Shown here: piece after piece, positions 1 through 10,531 of the stretch
Layout: each line of letters opens with the position of its first letter
How positions within the stretch are numbered: position 1 is the stretch's first letter
Assembly (NCBI GenBank): GCA_029255685.2
Contig: CM055319.2
Location: forward strand, 19,619,247-19,683,246
From: Silene conica
Taxonomy: Eukaryota > Streptophyta > Magnoliopsida > Caryophyllales > Caryophyllaceae
Direction of reading: 5' to 3'
DNA length: 64,000 nt
Made by a program: the position numbers and the translations under genes
The notes under the pieces: generated by a model
The model's database searches: none
What the model was told of the DNA's origin: nothing
The model's input: the letters and a program-made list of their open reading frames with translations, nothing else

Positions 1-1029
1 TCGCCTCTGAGTCTAGTATCTTGTGATGTGGTAGGGGAACATGCGTTGAGTTTTCGCCTCTGAGTTCCTTACTTGTGATAGTGAATTGAATGTTAGTCCA
101 TGCGTTGAGTTTTCGCCTCTGAGTCTAATGTTCAGTGATAGCCGGTCCATGCGTTGAGTTTTCGCCTCTGAGTCCTTGCTTGATATTGTGAACTTGGTAT
201 TTAGGTTATGCGTTAAGATGTCGCCTCTGAACCTTTATACTTGCTGAATTATTTAGTACTAGGTTATGCGTTAAGATGTCGCCTCTGAACCTTTGTACTT
301 GCTGTTTTATATCTGCTTGCCTTGATGATGGTACAGTGTCAGATATGCCTAGTATGTTATCGTTGTTAAAGGATTTGTGGTTAAATCATCCAAGGCATTG
401 GATGACTCTTAGTTCGGTTTCATAAATGATTAGATTGAAAGACCCCCCGACTGGGCAACCAGTAGGGAAACCGGCTCTCCTTCTTATCTGTTTATGAAGT
501 TAGTTGAGAGCCGTGCATGGTATTCGCATGATAGTAAGAGATCCGATGATGAGATGTTATGCTTCACATGTTGTTATATGTTGGAGTATTCTGTATTGTT
601 TTATGTGTTACGTGTTGTCACAAAAGGTGGCTAGGAGAACTCTAGTCACTCCCCACTGATTGTGGCGTACATGTTTTCATGTATGTAGGTACATGCAGGG
701 TTGGAGATCGGGGTTGCAGGAGAGCTAGCGAGTGATGATCCGTTCATCAGTTGACTTACCCGTTTACACTTAGCTAGACTCTTAGACTTTTGTCGTTTAC
801 ATTTTGGTGCCTGTAGGGATGTTCCATCCCAGGCTGTGTATATTTTTCATTTCCGCACTTAGAACTGCTACTTATCTATTGTTGTTTATATCAGTTCTGT
901 TTTCAGTTTCAGTTTACGTTTCAGTCTAAGACTTCTCGCATGTTGTTTTATCTTCTAAAAAGTTTTAATTCCGCTGCAATTTTGGTACTTTTATGTGTTT
1001 ATATTTCCGCTTTCGCGAGGGGTTTTACA
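1..1029 (+). repeat. 5' LTR, 3' part only
   Basis: Matches 7692-8720 base for base where checked. It contains the end of the minisatellite with unit tgcgttgagttttcgcctct, a block with gggaaaccggctctcc, and the terminus ggggttttaca. The promoter-bearing first 2 kb is outside the window. Confidence 0.95.
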
Positions 1030-1031
1030 GT

Positions 1032-1043
1032 TGGTATCAGAGC
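1032..1043 (+). other. Primer-binding site (initiator tRNA-Met type)
   Basis: TGGTATCAGAGC lies two bases after the 5' LTR. It is complementary to the 3' end of initiator tRNA-Met, the usual minus-strand primer in plant copia and chromovirus elements. Confidence 0.9.
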
Positions 1044-1195
1044 ATTATTGCTCCCGACGCACTCATGTGACCCCCAACCTTAACTTGACCAAATAAACAA
1101 ATAATGAATGAGAGATGGGTAGATCTAAGGACTTATTTGGTAGTCTATTTGTGATTGCTAATTGTTAAGCTAATCCTTGGTTTTCTCTTTTAAAG

Positions 1196-4100
1196 ATGGT
1201 GAGACCCAGAGCTGCTGATAACATTGTGCTGCAAGCAATTCAGCATTTGCTTGAGACTCAGAGACAGCAAGCGGGGAATGTTCCACCTCCTCCACCGCCG
1301 GGTGGCGAGACTAATCGTCCGGGTAGCTTTTCCTGGATTGCCTCTCAGATGTCCCGAAGCCATGTTAGGACCTATGGAGGCGAGGCTGACCCAGTAGCCC
1401 TCACAGAGTGGTTTAGAGAGATGGAAAAGAGCTTCACCTTATACTCAGTCGTTAGGGAGGATAGAGTGCGTTTAGCCGCTCACTTCCTGACATTGGAGGC
1501 TGACCGTTGGTGGGCATTGACTGGACCTACCGCTGTTCTTGACCCGATGTTCGATTGGGAGGCTTTCAAAGACAGGCTTGAGGCGAGGTTCTACCCCAAG
1601 GAGTTGAGATCGCAGAGGTTGAAAGAATTTATGGATTTGAAGCAAGGGAAGATGACCGTTCAAGAATTCACTGACAAGTTCAACCAGTTAGCTCACTTTG
1701 CATCGAGATTTGTTCGTGATGAGGCGGAGAGGGTGTATTTCTACCGAGGGAAGCTAGGGCCGAGGATTGAGAGTATGGTTCGTCGTGACTCTACTTCTTT
1801 TGTGGAAGTTTATGACGACGCTATTTGGGCCGAGAGTTCTATTCGTGCCATTGATGCTGAGACCCGTGCCGCTACTTCCAGCTTCACTTCTCACCAGAGA
1901 TCCGTGTACCAGGGGAAGAGACCATTTGTTCCTTCTACTTCTTCACCTTCTTCCCAGAAGAAGCGTTTTGAGAGGTTCTCTGCTCCGGTTGCTAAGACCA
2001 CATTTCACACCGACACTGCTTCTACCGTTTGCCGCCGTTGTGGTAAACCGCTTCATCCAGGGTTTGATTGCTTCAAGAATGCCTATAAGTGTTATACTTG
2101 TAATGGATTTGGGCATAGATCCTTTGATTGTCCTGAGAAGAACACTGTTCTTGGCAAGACTGCCACTGCTGCTGCAGCAACCAGAGGAGGAAAGCCGAAG
2201 GGGAAGATCTTTGTGATGACTAGGGCTGAGGCAGAGGCTCATCCAGATATTGTTGCGGGTATCTTTTCTGTTCTTGGCGCTGAGTGCCTTATTTTATTCG
2301 ATACTGGAGCCTCGTTATCATTTATATCGACTCAGTTCGCCGATCGTCTAGCTCTTGAGTCTTCATTGGTAGAGGAGACTTCCATTTCCTTACCTTCTGG
2401 AGACGTGTTTTCCTGCTCTTCGTCCCATAGGGATGTTCCTATTGTTATTGGTCAAGCCACATTTCCTGCGGACTTACTGAGATTTCCTCTCGAGGAGTTT
2501 GATATTATCCTCGGTATGGATTGGTTATCGCGATACCATGCTCGCTTCGAGTGTCGCGACCAGAAAATCTGCTTGAGGAGTTCTTCAGGAGTTCGTGTTT
2601 CCTATAGGGGAACTCGCCCTCAAAAGGGTGTTCGTGTCATCTCTTCGATGAAAGCTTCTCATCTTCTTAGGAAGGGTTGCCAAGCCTTCCTGTGTGTTGT
2701 TACAGCTGCTAAACCATCGCTACCGAAGCTTGAAGATGTAGCCATTGTTCGTGAGTATCCAGATGTGTTTCCAGATGACTTGCCAGGGATACCGCCAGAG
2801 AGAGATGTGGAGTTTACTATTGAGCTTGTTCCAGGTACCGGACCGATTTCTAAAGCTCCTTACCGTATGGCTCCGCCAGAGTTGAAAGAGTTGAAGCAGC
2901 AATTGGAAGAGATGATCGAGAAAGGTTTCATTAGACCGAGTGCTTCTCCGTGGGGTGCTCCCGTTCTGTTCGTCAAGAAGAAAGATGGTTCCATGAGATT
3001 GTGCATTGACTATAGAGAGCTGAACCGAGTGACCGTGAAGAATCGATATCCTTTGCCTAGAATAGATGATTTGTTCGATCAGTTGAGAGGTGCTTCGAGG
3101 TTTTCTAAGATTGATCTTCGATCGGGTTATCATCAGATTCCAGTGAGAGAGGCTGACATTGCGAAGACTGCTTTTCGTACCAGATATGGGCATTATGAGT
3201 TTGTAGTCATGCCATTTGGGTTGACTAATGCACCGGCGATTTTTATGGATCAGATGAACCGTACCTTCAGTGAGTATCTTGACACCTGCGTTGTGGTTTT
3301 CATTGATGACATCTTGATATATTCGAAGACCGATGAGGAACATGCTGAGCATCTTCGATTGATTCTAGGGATTCTGCGCAAACAGAAATGGTTCGCAAAG
3401 TTTTCAAAGTGTGAATTTTGGCTCTCGAAGGTTGCCTTTTTAGGTCATGTGATATCCAGCGAGGGTGTGATGGTTGATCCCGCGAAGATAGAGGCTGTAG
3501 TTGATTGGGAGAGTCCCAAGGATGTTGGAGAGATCCGTAGCTTTTTGGGTTTGGCTGGTTATTATCGTAGATTCGTTGAGGATTTCTCGAGATTGGCTCG
3601 CCCGATGACTCAGTTGCTGAAGAAAGAAGCCAAATTTGTGTGGACCGACAAGTGTGAGAGTTCCTTCCAGGAGTTGAAGTCCAGATTGACTTCCGCCCCT
3701 GTGTTAGCTTTGCCAGAGATCGGAGTGGACTTTGATGTGTATTGTGATGCTTCGATGTTAGGACTTGGATGCGTACTGATGCAGAGTGGTAAGGTGATCG
3801 CCTATTCATCTAGACAGTTGAGAGTTCATGAGGTGAATTATCCGACACATGATTTGGAGTTGGCTGCAGTTGTTCATGCTTTGAAGATGTGGCGTCATTA
3901 CCTGATTGGATCTCATTGCCGTATTTTCACAGATCACAAGAGTCTTAAGTATATTTTCACTCAGAAAGACCTTAACATGAGACAGAGACGTTGGCTAGAG
4001 TTAGTGAAAGATTACGACATTGAGTTGTTATATCATGAGGGAAAAGCCAATGTAGTTGCTGATGCGCTTAGCCGCAAGACTTCTCACTCGATGAGTGCCA

Positions 4101-5632
4101 TGAGAGTATTGCCTGATGAGTTGTGTTCCGAGTTCCGGAAGCTGAGATTAGAGATGGTGGGTAGTGGTTTTGATTGGTTAGCTGCTATGTCTGCCGAGCC
4201 GTCCTTATATTGGGAGATTCGCCGGAGTTTGCCTTCAGATGCCGATTTCAAGAAGTTTGAGGCTAAGATTTCGAGTGGTGTTGCACCTGAGTTGGTGATT
4301 GATGCTGATGGTTTCCTTAGATTCCGTGGTAGGGTGTATGTTCCGGATGTGCCAGATTTGAGGAAGAAAGTTCTTGATGAGGCTCATTTGTCACCGTACT
4401 CCGTTCATCCAGGAGGAGAGAAGATGCATAAGGATTTGAGGCTTATGTTTTGGTGGCCTGGTATGAAGAAAGAGATCTTGGATTATGTTAGTAGGTGCTT
4501 GACTTGTCAACAAGTCAAGATAGAGCATAGGAGACCTGGTGGTTTGCTACAGCCGCTTCCCGTTCCTCAGTGGAAGTGGGAGTGCATATCTATGGATTTT
4601 GTTACTGCTTTGCCTAAGACTGTGGGAGGCAAAGATGCGATTTGGGTTATTGTCGATCGTCTAACTAAGTGCGCCAGATTCGTGCCGATCAGAGAGACAT
4701 GGGATATGGACCGTTTAGCCAGGGCTTATATTGCTGAGATAGTCCGATACCATGGTGTCCCGAGGGAGATAGTTTCAGATCGTGATCCGAGGTTTTGTTC
4801 CAGGTTCTGGAAGGCTTTGCAGGAGGCTATGGGTAGCCGTTTGTTGATGAGTACCGCATTTCATGCCGCGACCGATGGTCAGTCCGAGAGGACTATACAG
4901 ACCTTAGAGGATTTGCTCCGTGCTTGTGCCCTTGATTTTCAGAGTTCTTGGGAGCAGAGTTTGCCGTTGGTAGAGTTTTCTTACAACAATAGTTATCATG
5001 CTTCCATTGGTATGGCTCCGTACGAGGCTCTTTATGGTAGGAAGTGCCGTAGTCCGATTTGTTGGGACCAGGCTAGTGATGTTCGTGACCTTGGACCAGA
5101 CCAGTTAGCTGTTACTATTGATCAGGTTCAACTTATCAGAGGTAGGATGAAGGCCGCTCAGGACCGGCAGAAATCCTATGCTGATGTTCGCCGTAGACCC
5201 TTAGAGTTTGAGGTGGGTGATCGAGTTTTCTTGAGAGTTTCTCCGATGAAAGGCGTCAAGAGATTTGGAGTTAAGGGCAAGTTGAGCCCTAAGTATATTG
5301 GACCTTTTGAGATTGTGAAGAGGATTGGTGCTGCTGCTTACCGATTGGACTTGCCTCCTAGTTTGGGCAAGGTTCATAGCGTTTTTCACGTTTCCCAGCT
5401 CCGCAGATATGTTAGTGACCCGAGTCATGTTTTGCCTAGAGAGATCGAGAACTTGGAGCCGAGTCTTGCTTTCGAGGAGCGTCCGGTGAAGATCCTAGAC
5501 CGTCAGGATAGGAAGCTTAGGAGCAAGGTGGTGCCGCTAGTGAAGATCCTTTGGCGTTGCGGTGATGTTGAGGAGCAGACGTGGGAGACTGAGGCATCGA
5601 TGCGTATCGCGCATCCTTCTCTTTTCGATTGA
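1196..5632 (+). CDS. Gag-Pol polyprotein of a chromovirus, intact
   Basis: One uninterrupted 1478-residue ORF encodes everything needed for retrotransposition. Gag covers about residues 60-330: a retrotransposon-gag core with the pair WWAL near 105, then two cysteine knuckles ([15 protein letters not shown] near 279 and [14 protein letters not shown] near 299). The aspartic protease has FDTGASLSF near 368. Reverse transcriptase covers about 540-780 with the catalytic motif FIDDIL near 702. RNase H begins near VYCDAS at 845. The integrase HHCC zinc finger is near 1064-1110, followed by a DDE core (SMDFVT near 1132, SDRDPRF near 1193, SERT near 1230). The C-terminus, about 1425-1478, looks like a chromodomain ([16 protein letters not shown]), which in this clade directs insertion into heterochromatin. 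The ATG lies 166 bases after the LTR. No stop or frameshift is visible, so the copy may be competent. Confidence 0.95.
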   Translation: MVRPRAADNIVLQAIQHLLETQRQQAGNVPPPPPPGGETNRPGSFSWIASQMSRSHVRTYGGEADPVALTEWFREMEKSFTLYSVVREDRVRLAAHFLTLEADRWWALTGPTAVLDPMFDWEAFKDRLEARFYPKELRSQRLKEFMDLKQGKMTVQEFTDKFNQLAHFASRFVRDEAERVYFYRGKLGPRIESMVRRDSTSFVEVYDDAIWAESSIRAIDAETRAATSSFTSHQRSVYQGKRPFVPSTSSPSSQKKRFERFSAPVAKTTFHTDTASTVCRRCGKPLHPGFDCFKNAYKCYTCNGFGHRSFDCPEKNTVLGKTATAAAATRGGKPKGKIFVMTRAEAEAHPDIVAGIFSVLGAECLILFDTGASLSFISTQFADRLALESSLVEETSISLPSGDVFSCSSSHRDVPIVIGQATFPADLLRFPLEEFDIILGMDWLSRYHARFECRDQKICLRSSSGVRVSYRGTRPQKGVRVISSMKASHLLRKGCQAFLCVVTAAKPSLPKLEDVAIVREYPDVFPDDLPGIPPERDVEFTIELVPGTGPISKAPYRMAPPELKELKQQLEEMIEKGFIRPSASPWGAPVLFVKKKDGSMRLCIDYRELNRVTVKNRYPLPRIDDLFDQLRGASRFSKIDLRSGYHQIPVREADIAKTAFRTRYGHYEFVVMPFGLTNAPAIFMDQMNRTFSEYLDTCVVVFIDDILIYSKTDEEHAEHLRLILGILRKQKWFAKFSKCEFWLSKVAFLGHVISSEGVMVDPAKIEAVVDWESPKDVGEIRSFLGLAGYYRRFVEDFSRLARPMTQLLKKEAKFVWTDKCESSFQELKSRLTSAPVLALPEIGVDFDVYCDASMLGLGCVLMQSGKVIAYSSRQLRVHEVNYPTHDLELAAVVHALKMWRHYLIGSHCRIFTDHKSLKYIFTQKDLNMRQRRWLELVKDYDIELLYHEGKANVVADALSRKTSHSMSAMRVLPDELCSEFRKLRLEMVGSGFDWLAAMSAEPSLYWEIRRSLPSDADFKKFEAKISSGVAPELVIDADGFLRFRGRVYVPDVPDLRKKVLDEAHLSPYSVHPGGEKMHKDLRLMFWWPGMKKEILDYVSRCLTCQQVKIEHRRPGGLLQPLPVPQWKWECISMDFVTALPKTVGGKDAIWVIVDRLTKCARFVPIRETWDMDRLARAYIAEIVRYHGVPREIVSDRDPRFCSRFWKALQEAMGSRLLMSTAFHAATDGQSERTIQTLEDLLRACALDFQSSWEQSLPLVEFSYNNSYHASIGMAPYEALYGRKCRSPICWDQASDVRDLGPDQLAVTIDQVQLIRGRMKAAQDRQKSYADVRRRPLEFEVGDRVFLRVSPMKGVKRFGVKGKLSPKYIGPFEIVKRIGAAAYRLDLPPSLGKVHSVFHVSQLRRYVSDPSHVLPREIENLEPSLAFEERPVKILDRQDRKLRSKVVPLVKILWRCGDVEEQTWETEASMRIAHPSLFD

Positions 5633-5682
5633 GGTATAGTATATAGATTTATATCCGTTCGAGTTTCGAGGACGAAACTTTT

Positions 5683-5697
5683 TGAAGTTGGGGTGAT
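5683..5697 (+). other. Polypurine tract
   Basis: The purine-rich run gaagttggggtgat directly precedes the 3' LTR start TGTAACA. This is the expected primer for plus-strand synthesis. Confidence 0.75.
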
Positions 5698-5940
5698 TGT
5701 AACATCCCGTATTTTCGTAAAATCTAATTTAAGTATTTTAAGTATTTTAAGTAATAAAAATAATACTTTAGTAATTTATTTTGAAAAACTCTAATTTAAT
5801 AAGTAAGATCCGTCTTAAGAACCTTAAGTCCTTAAGACGAATACAACTTGGCATTTTAATTCTCGACATAAATACTTCCTTGATATCCGTTCTTAAACCC
5901 GTATCCATTTAAGCAAAACGGAAAAGACAACCCAATTGTC

Positions 5941-5952
5941 CTTTATAAACCC
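5941..5952 (+). promoter_or_regulatory. TATA-like box in the chromovirus LTR
   Basis: The sequence ctttataaaccc lies about 245 bases from the LTR start and is followed by a pyrimidine-rich leader. A transcript starting about 30 bases downstream would carry the micro-ORF at 6203 as an early ORF. The start site is inferred. Confidence 0.4.
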
Positions 5953-6202
5953 TTTAGTCGACATATGCATCCCCTCAACATCTCTTTTTACTGTAAACAA
6001 CATTTTCACAAAAACCTCCATTGTTACTCCTTACTTTCAAGCTTTTCCCCCTCATTTCTTCATCAAATCGCGAAAGTAAGTACATTTTCGGAATCCTTGT
6101 TCGATTTCCTAATCATCCATCACTTTCATTTTTCATTTCGTCGACTTCCAAAAATCGGCTGTTTTGGCTTGGATTCGTTTTTGGATGTTTAAACCGTTCT
6201 CT

Positions 6203-6277
6203 ATGATTGTAGGGGTTGGCCTTGACGATCCCGACGTGGACTCTTACGTGGTTGAGGAGGATCAATCGCCGGAATAA
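6203..6277 (+). CDS. Conserved acidic micro-ORF in the LTR (24 codons)
   Basis: ATG to TAA, 24 residues, core GVGLDDPDVDSYVVEED. I do not recognise the family. The reason to list it is comparison: the inverted related LTR at 8721-8782 has an ATG at the same place and reads GVGLDDPEVDSYIVEED. Over 18 shared codons from GTA, 11 differ; nine of these are synonymous and two conservative (D/E, V/I). Flanking sequence is much less alike. This pattern suggests selection on a peptide, perhaps a regulatory upstream ORF of the genomic RNA. The ATG is followed within seven bases by TAG, which could also be a splice acceptor (tgattgtag); the same holds in the other copy. The segment could therefore be an exon read in this frame, not a free-standing ORF. 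Confidence 0.55.
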   Translation: MIVGVGLDDPDVDSYVVEEDQSPE

Positions 6278-6662
6278 GCTTAAAGGTGACGATAATGAGA
6301 TAACTCGGCCTTTATTGTGTATATTAGCATGCTTGGTGATTTTGATGTTGTTCTTCTGATTTTATTCAAGTTTTATGATTATTGGACTTAGTATCATGAT
6401 TAGGATGCATAATATGGAAGAATTTATGATCCAAGATGTGGTTATGTGCTCCTTATTGCATTTTCAGTTTTTCTCATTTTTGCGACGGATACATGTATAA
6501 TTCATTTGAGGATTGTTACGGGACTTGTTTTCTGATAGATTAGTAGTATTGGATGATTTATGTTAGTGGGTAAACTTTATTTGTGATGCTATTGAAGATT
6601 AGAAGTCGAATTGTGAAGTTTGAGAAAGAATGGAAAATCACGATTTTGGTTGCAGGCTCTCT

Positions 6663-7046
6663 GAGCCGGTCGACCGACCGGCCGCCGGTCGACCGGCTGG
6701 GAGAGTGTTTGTGTGTTTCGCGAGTTTTTGGAAAAATGGCTTAGGACTGCCAGCCGGCCGACCGGCCGCCTGCCGACCGGCTGGTGGTCATTTTGCCTTG
6801 TGTGGTTTGCGAAAAACTTACATAGGATGGGAGCCCAGCCGGCAGACCGGCCGCCTGCCAGCCGGCTGGGAGTACATGTGGGGATGGTTTTCGTTTGAGA
6901 AGGCTTGGGAAGGTCTTCCCAGCCGGCCGACCGGCTGCCTGCCGACCGGCTGGGAGGCCTTTTGTGTTGTCTGGTTTTTGGAAAAGAAAGATGGAAGGCT
7001 GGGAGGTCACCAGCCGGCCGACCGGCTGCCTGTCGACCGGCTGGGG
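6663..7046. repeat. Five GC-rich palindromic modules, about 86-bp spacing
   Basis: Modules begin near 6663, 6749, 6835, 6917 and 7009. Each is about 37 bp and built from inverted GCCGGCCGACCGGC-type blocks flanked by CCAGCC and GGCTGG, so it can fold on itself. The intervening sequence (about 45 bp) is AT-richer and not conserved. Long ORFs across this region on both strands are by-products of the repeat. Confidence 0.85.
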
Positions 7047-7344
7047 ACCCCTGTAGGCTATTTTGAGGATTTTGTAAATTGAGTGTAACTTTCAAACGGT
7101 TTATCGGTTTTACTTGAAACTTGTTTTGTGTACCTTTGACATGTATTTGAGGTCCCCGGAGGATGGGCAACATTATATTGGGTTCGGGAATATAGTGAGG
7201 ATAGAGACCCCCCGGTCGGGCAACCGAAAGGGAAACCGGCTCTCCCTCATCCTAGTTCTCGAGGTCAATTAGGTGTTGATTAGAAGTTAAAGGTAGAACT
7301 ATAGAGTAGTTCATAGACTTGAATGATATTGTTTTGTTGCGTAT

Positions 7345-7990
7345 TAAGTTATGCGTTAAGATGTCGCCTCTGAACTTAATACGTAGGTTGTTTGTCATGT
7401 ATAGGGGTATGCGTTGAGTTTTCGCCTCTGAGCCCTATATGTGTTTGTTGGTCGTGTATGGAGCCATGCGTTGAGTTTTCGCCTCTGAGTTCTATACATG
7501 TCTGTTTGTCGTGTCTGGGACATGCGTTGAGTTTTCGCCTCTGAGTCCAGACATGTGTGTGTGATCGCGTCGGGACATGCCTTAAGCTGGCCTCTGAGTC
7601 TGACGAGTAGAGCAACTGCACGACGGGGCAGTCAGGTTGTCATACCTTACCCGGAGTGCAGGTGTTTGGTGCTAGAACATGCGTTGAGTTTTCGCCTCTG
7701 AGTCTAGTATCTTGTGATGTGGTAGGGGAACATGCGTTGAGTTTTCGCCTCTGAGTTCCTTACTTGTGATAGTGAATTGAATGTTAGTCCATGCGTTGAG
7801 TTTTCGCCTCTGAGTCTAATGTTCAGTGATAGCCGGTCCATGCGTTGAGTTTTCGCCTCTGAGTCCTTGCTTGATATTGTGAACTTGGTATTTAGGTTAT
7901 GCGTTAAGATGTCGCCTCTGAACCTTTATACTTGCTGAATTATTTAGTACTAGGTTATGCGTTAAGATGTCGCCTCTGAACCTTTGTACT
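7345..7990 (+). repeat. LTR minisatellite, about 11 copies
   Basis: The core atgcgttgagttttcgcctc, with the variant atgcgttaagatgtcgcctc, recurs about every 50-60 bp with variable spacers. Bases around each core pair with those after it (for example gtctgggacatgcg...gagtccagac), so each unit can form a stem. Part of the same array opens the window at 1-290. Confidence 0.85.
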
Positions 7991-8720
7991 TGCTGTTTTA
8001 TATCTGCTTGCCTTGATGATGGTACAGTGTCAGATATGCCTAGTATGTTATCGTTGTTAAAGGATTTGTGGTTAAATCATCCAAGGCATTGGATGACTCT
8101 TAGTTCGGTTTCATAAATGATTAGATTGAAAGACCCCCCGACTGGGCAACCAGTAGGGAAACCGGCTCTCCTTCTTATCTGTTTATGAAGTTAGTTGAGA
8201 GCCGTGCATGGTATTCGCATGATAGTAAGAGATCCGATGATGAGATGTTATGCTTCACATGTTGTTATATGTTGGAGTATTCTGTATTGTTTTATGTGTT
8301 ACGTGTTGTCACAAAAGGTGGCTAGGAGAACTCTAGTCACTCCCCACTGATTGTGGCGTACATGTTTTCATGTATGTAGGTACATGCAGGGTTGGAGATC
8401 GGGGTTGCAGGAGAGCTAGCGAGTGATGATCCGTTCATCAGTTGACTTACCCGTTTACACTTAGCTAGACTCTTAGACTTTTGTCGTTTACATTTTGGTG
8501 CCTGTAGGGATGTTCCATCCCAGGCTGTGTATATTTTTCATTTCCGCACTTAGAACTGCTACTTATCTATTGTTGTTTATATCAGTTCTGTTTTCAGTTT
8601 CAGTTTACGTTTCAGTCTAAGACTTCTCGCATGTTGTTTTATCTTCTAAAAAGTTTTAATTCCGCTGCAATTTTGGTACTTTTATGTGTTTATATTTCCG
8701 CTTTCGCGAGGGGTTTTACA

Positions 8721-8782
8721 AAATCTTCTTCCACTATATAAGAATCGACCTCGGGATCGTCCAAACCAACTCCTACGGTCAT
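8721..8782 (-). pseudogene. Micro-ORF of the inverted LTR, cut by the chromovirus insertion
   Basis: Starts ATGACCGTAGGAGTTGG on the minus strand and encodes MTVGVGLDDPEVDSYIVEED before the insertion point. It corresponds codon for codon with 6203-6262. The end of the ORF, if present, is outside the window. Confidence 0.5.
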
Positions 8783-9299
8783 AAAAACGTAAGTTAAGAG
8801 CTTAAAACGAAATGGGGCAAAAACAGCCCAAAAATGAAAGTTCGAGAATTGAAAAATAGAAATGATAGAAAGATCAGAAATCTCGAGAGAAATCCGAATA
8901 TGAAATCTGTTGAGGTCTCGGGGAACTCAACAAAATCGTTACCTTGTTACGAGTTAGGACGAACAAACATATGATCTTTTAAAGCTTGAAGGAGAAGAGA
9001 AAATGGGGGTTTTGGGTTTACTGCAACTTGAGTTTGTGAGAAAAATGAAATGTCGTAAGAAGGAGAAGTGAGTTGTCCTTTTATTTTATTTGAGTCGGGT
9101 TTCCTAATTAAATGGAACGGAAATCTTAAGAACGAAAATTACCAAGCGAACTCGATATCTTAAGATAAAAGAAATCTTAAAACGGAACTTAACGGAAATT
9201 CTTAAAATATAAATTACGAAATAAAATTATATATTATTAAATTCCGAAACTCACTTTAAATTATTAAAATATTCCTTTACGAAAATACGGGATGTTACA
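8721..9299 (-). repeat. 5' end of a related LTR in inverse orientation
   Basis: Read on the minus strand from 9299 it starts TGTAACATCCCGTATTTTCG, the same start as the chromovirus LTR, then diverges, keeping similarity mainly around the micro-ORF at 8782. The chromovirus inserted at 8720/8721, so the rest of this LTR should lie left of the window. It marks an older, related family. Confidence 0.8.
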
Positions 9300-9375
9300 A
9301 AAAGTTTTTAAATGTATCGTTTTTCCGCTGCGTATTACTTGTTTATCTTTATGTCGTTATATCACGGGGTGTACA
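9300..9375 (+). repeat. 3' tail of another gypsy-type LTR
   Basis: The sequence aaaagtttttaaatg ... tatcacggggtgtaca resembles the last 80 bases of the chromovirus LTR (aaaaagttttaattccgctg ... cgcgaggggttttaca). It lies in plus orientation, directly right of the inverted LTR start. The right boundary is uncertain because gtgtacatgaaa can also belong to the copia pol that follows. Confidence 0.5.
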
Positions 9376-10531
9376 TGAAATCACCTCCGGGATATTCGTT
9401 ATCTACCAACGGCCTTGTTTTGTCGTCTTCGTAAGTCTCTTTATGGCCTACGTCAGGCCCCTCGTTCCTGGTACGCAAAACTTGCCTTCGCCCTTACCAC
9501 TTATGGGTTCACTAAGTGTCCCTACAACCACTCTCTTTTCTCCATGATCAAAACCAACGACGAGGTACATGTGCTGATTTATGTTGACTTGGTTATTTGC
9601 GGTAACAACTCTACAACAATTACACGTTTTAAAAAATTACCTTAGTAATTGTTTCCATGTGAAGGACCTTGGGCCTCAAAATTCCTCGGAACAAAACAAG
9701 ACTCTTTGTCTCACAGCGAAAATATGATCTCGATATCCTCACAGAAACAGGGCTCCTCGGATCCAAACTAGCAGCAGTACCTATGGAACCAAACCATCGG
9801 TTAGCTGTTACCACCACATCTTTACTCGACGATCCTAGCCCTATCGACGCCTAGTTGGGCGCCTTGTGTACCTTAGTACCTTACTATCACTCGCCCTGAA
9901 CTCACATACTCAGTCCACATTCTTGCCCAGTTCATGCACGCCCTGCGCCTTGCTCATTGGACGGCCGCTTTACAAGTTGTTCGTTATATTAAAACCAATC
10001 CGGGACCGGGCCTATTATTTAAAGCAACCAACGATCTAGCTCTTCACGCCTATTGTGATGCGGACTACGCCAGTTGTCCCACAAGTCAACGCTCCCTAAT
10101 TGTATATCTAGTTTTTCTCGGCAATGCTCCCATATCTTGGAAAACAAACAAACAGAATATTGTCTCTCGTTCTTCCGCCGAGGCCGAATATCGAGCTATG
10201 GTATACACGGTTTGTGAACTTAAATGGCTCAGAGGCCTTGTCTCCTTCCTCGGCCTAAACCAAGACAAACCAATCGACCTCCTTTGCGATAGCCATTCCA
10301 CCCTATACATTACTCTCAATCCCATTTTTCACGAACGCACCAAACATATTGAAGTGGATTGTTATTTTATATGCGACGAAATCCTTCAAGGCATAATCCA
10401 ACCGAGCTATGCGCACACAAAGCAATAATTAGGTGACATATTTACCAAAGCTCTAGGACCGACGCCATTTGATGAACTCTTATCCAAGCAAGTTGGGCGT
10501 CTCTCATCTCCACGCTCTAACTTAAGGGGGG
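9376..10531 (+). pseudogene. Ty1/copia pol relic (RT and RNase H)
   Basis: Dead C-terminal part of a copia polyprotein. Reverse transcriptase is recognisable from SLYGLRQAPRSWYAKL, and the catalytic region reads VLIYVDLVICG, where the usual second aspartate is replaced (YVDD expected). There are frameshifts near 9640 and about 9855-9935 and a stop at 9852-9854. RNase H is well preserved from 10033: HAYCDADYASCPTSQRS, SRSSAEAEYRAM, then the HIEVDCYFICDEIL segment and a stop at 10426. The reading continues past the stop as LGDIFTKALGPTPFDELL. A purine run aacttaaggggggt near 10519-10531 is the likely old polypurine tract. No gag, protease or integrase is present. Confidence 0.85.

Larger units (their letters stand above)
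1..8720 (+). mobile_element. Ty3/gypsy chromovirus (Tekay/Del-like), left end cut by window
   Basis: A full LTR retrotransposon apart from the missing left part of its 5' LTR. Order: 5' LTR remainder, primer-binding site, one gag-pol ORF, polypurine tract, complete 3' LTR. The LTR is about 3.0 kb, starts TGTAACA and ends TTTTACA. Wherever I compared the 1029 visible bases of the 5' LTR with the 3' LTR they keep a constant offset of 7691 and are identical, so insertion is recent. Long LTRs, a tRNA-Met-type primer site and a C-terminal chromodomain-like segment point to the Tekay/Del clade; this is my inference. The target duplication cannot be checked because the left flank lies outside. The right flank begins aaatc inside an older inverted LTR. 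Confidence 0.93.
5698..8720 (+). repeat. 3' LTR of the chromovirus, complete (3023 bp)
   Basis: Runs from TGTAACATCCCGTATTTTCG to GGGGTTTTACA, with short inverted ends TGTAA/TTACA. A TATA-like ctttataaac near 5941 is a plausible promoter core. Downstream in order are a micro-ORF (6203-6277), five evenly spaced GC-rich palindromic modules (about 6663-7046) and a minisatellite (about 7345-7990). The block with gggaaaccggctctcc occurs twice, near 7230 and 8157. Confidence 0.95.

Noticed and set aside
1472..3809. Long open frames opposite and across gag-pol (1472-1663, 1767-2216, 2720-3352, 3300-3809)
   Set aside because: Shadows of the intact gag-pol reading frame; no independent protein features.
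5965..6192. 75-codon ORF starting at ATG 5965 in the LTR leader
   Set aside because: Does not share frame with the conserved micro-ORF and has no counterpart in the inverted LTR; likely leader and intron-like sequence.
6589..7173. Overlapping ORFs of up to 194 codons with PAGRQAAGRPAG repeats
   Set aside because: Produced by the GC-rich palindromic modules in both strands; length reflects lack of AT-rich stops, not coding.
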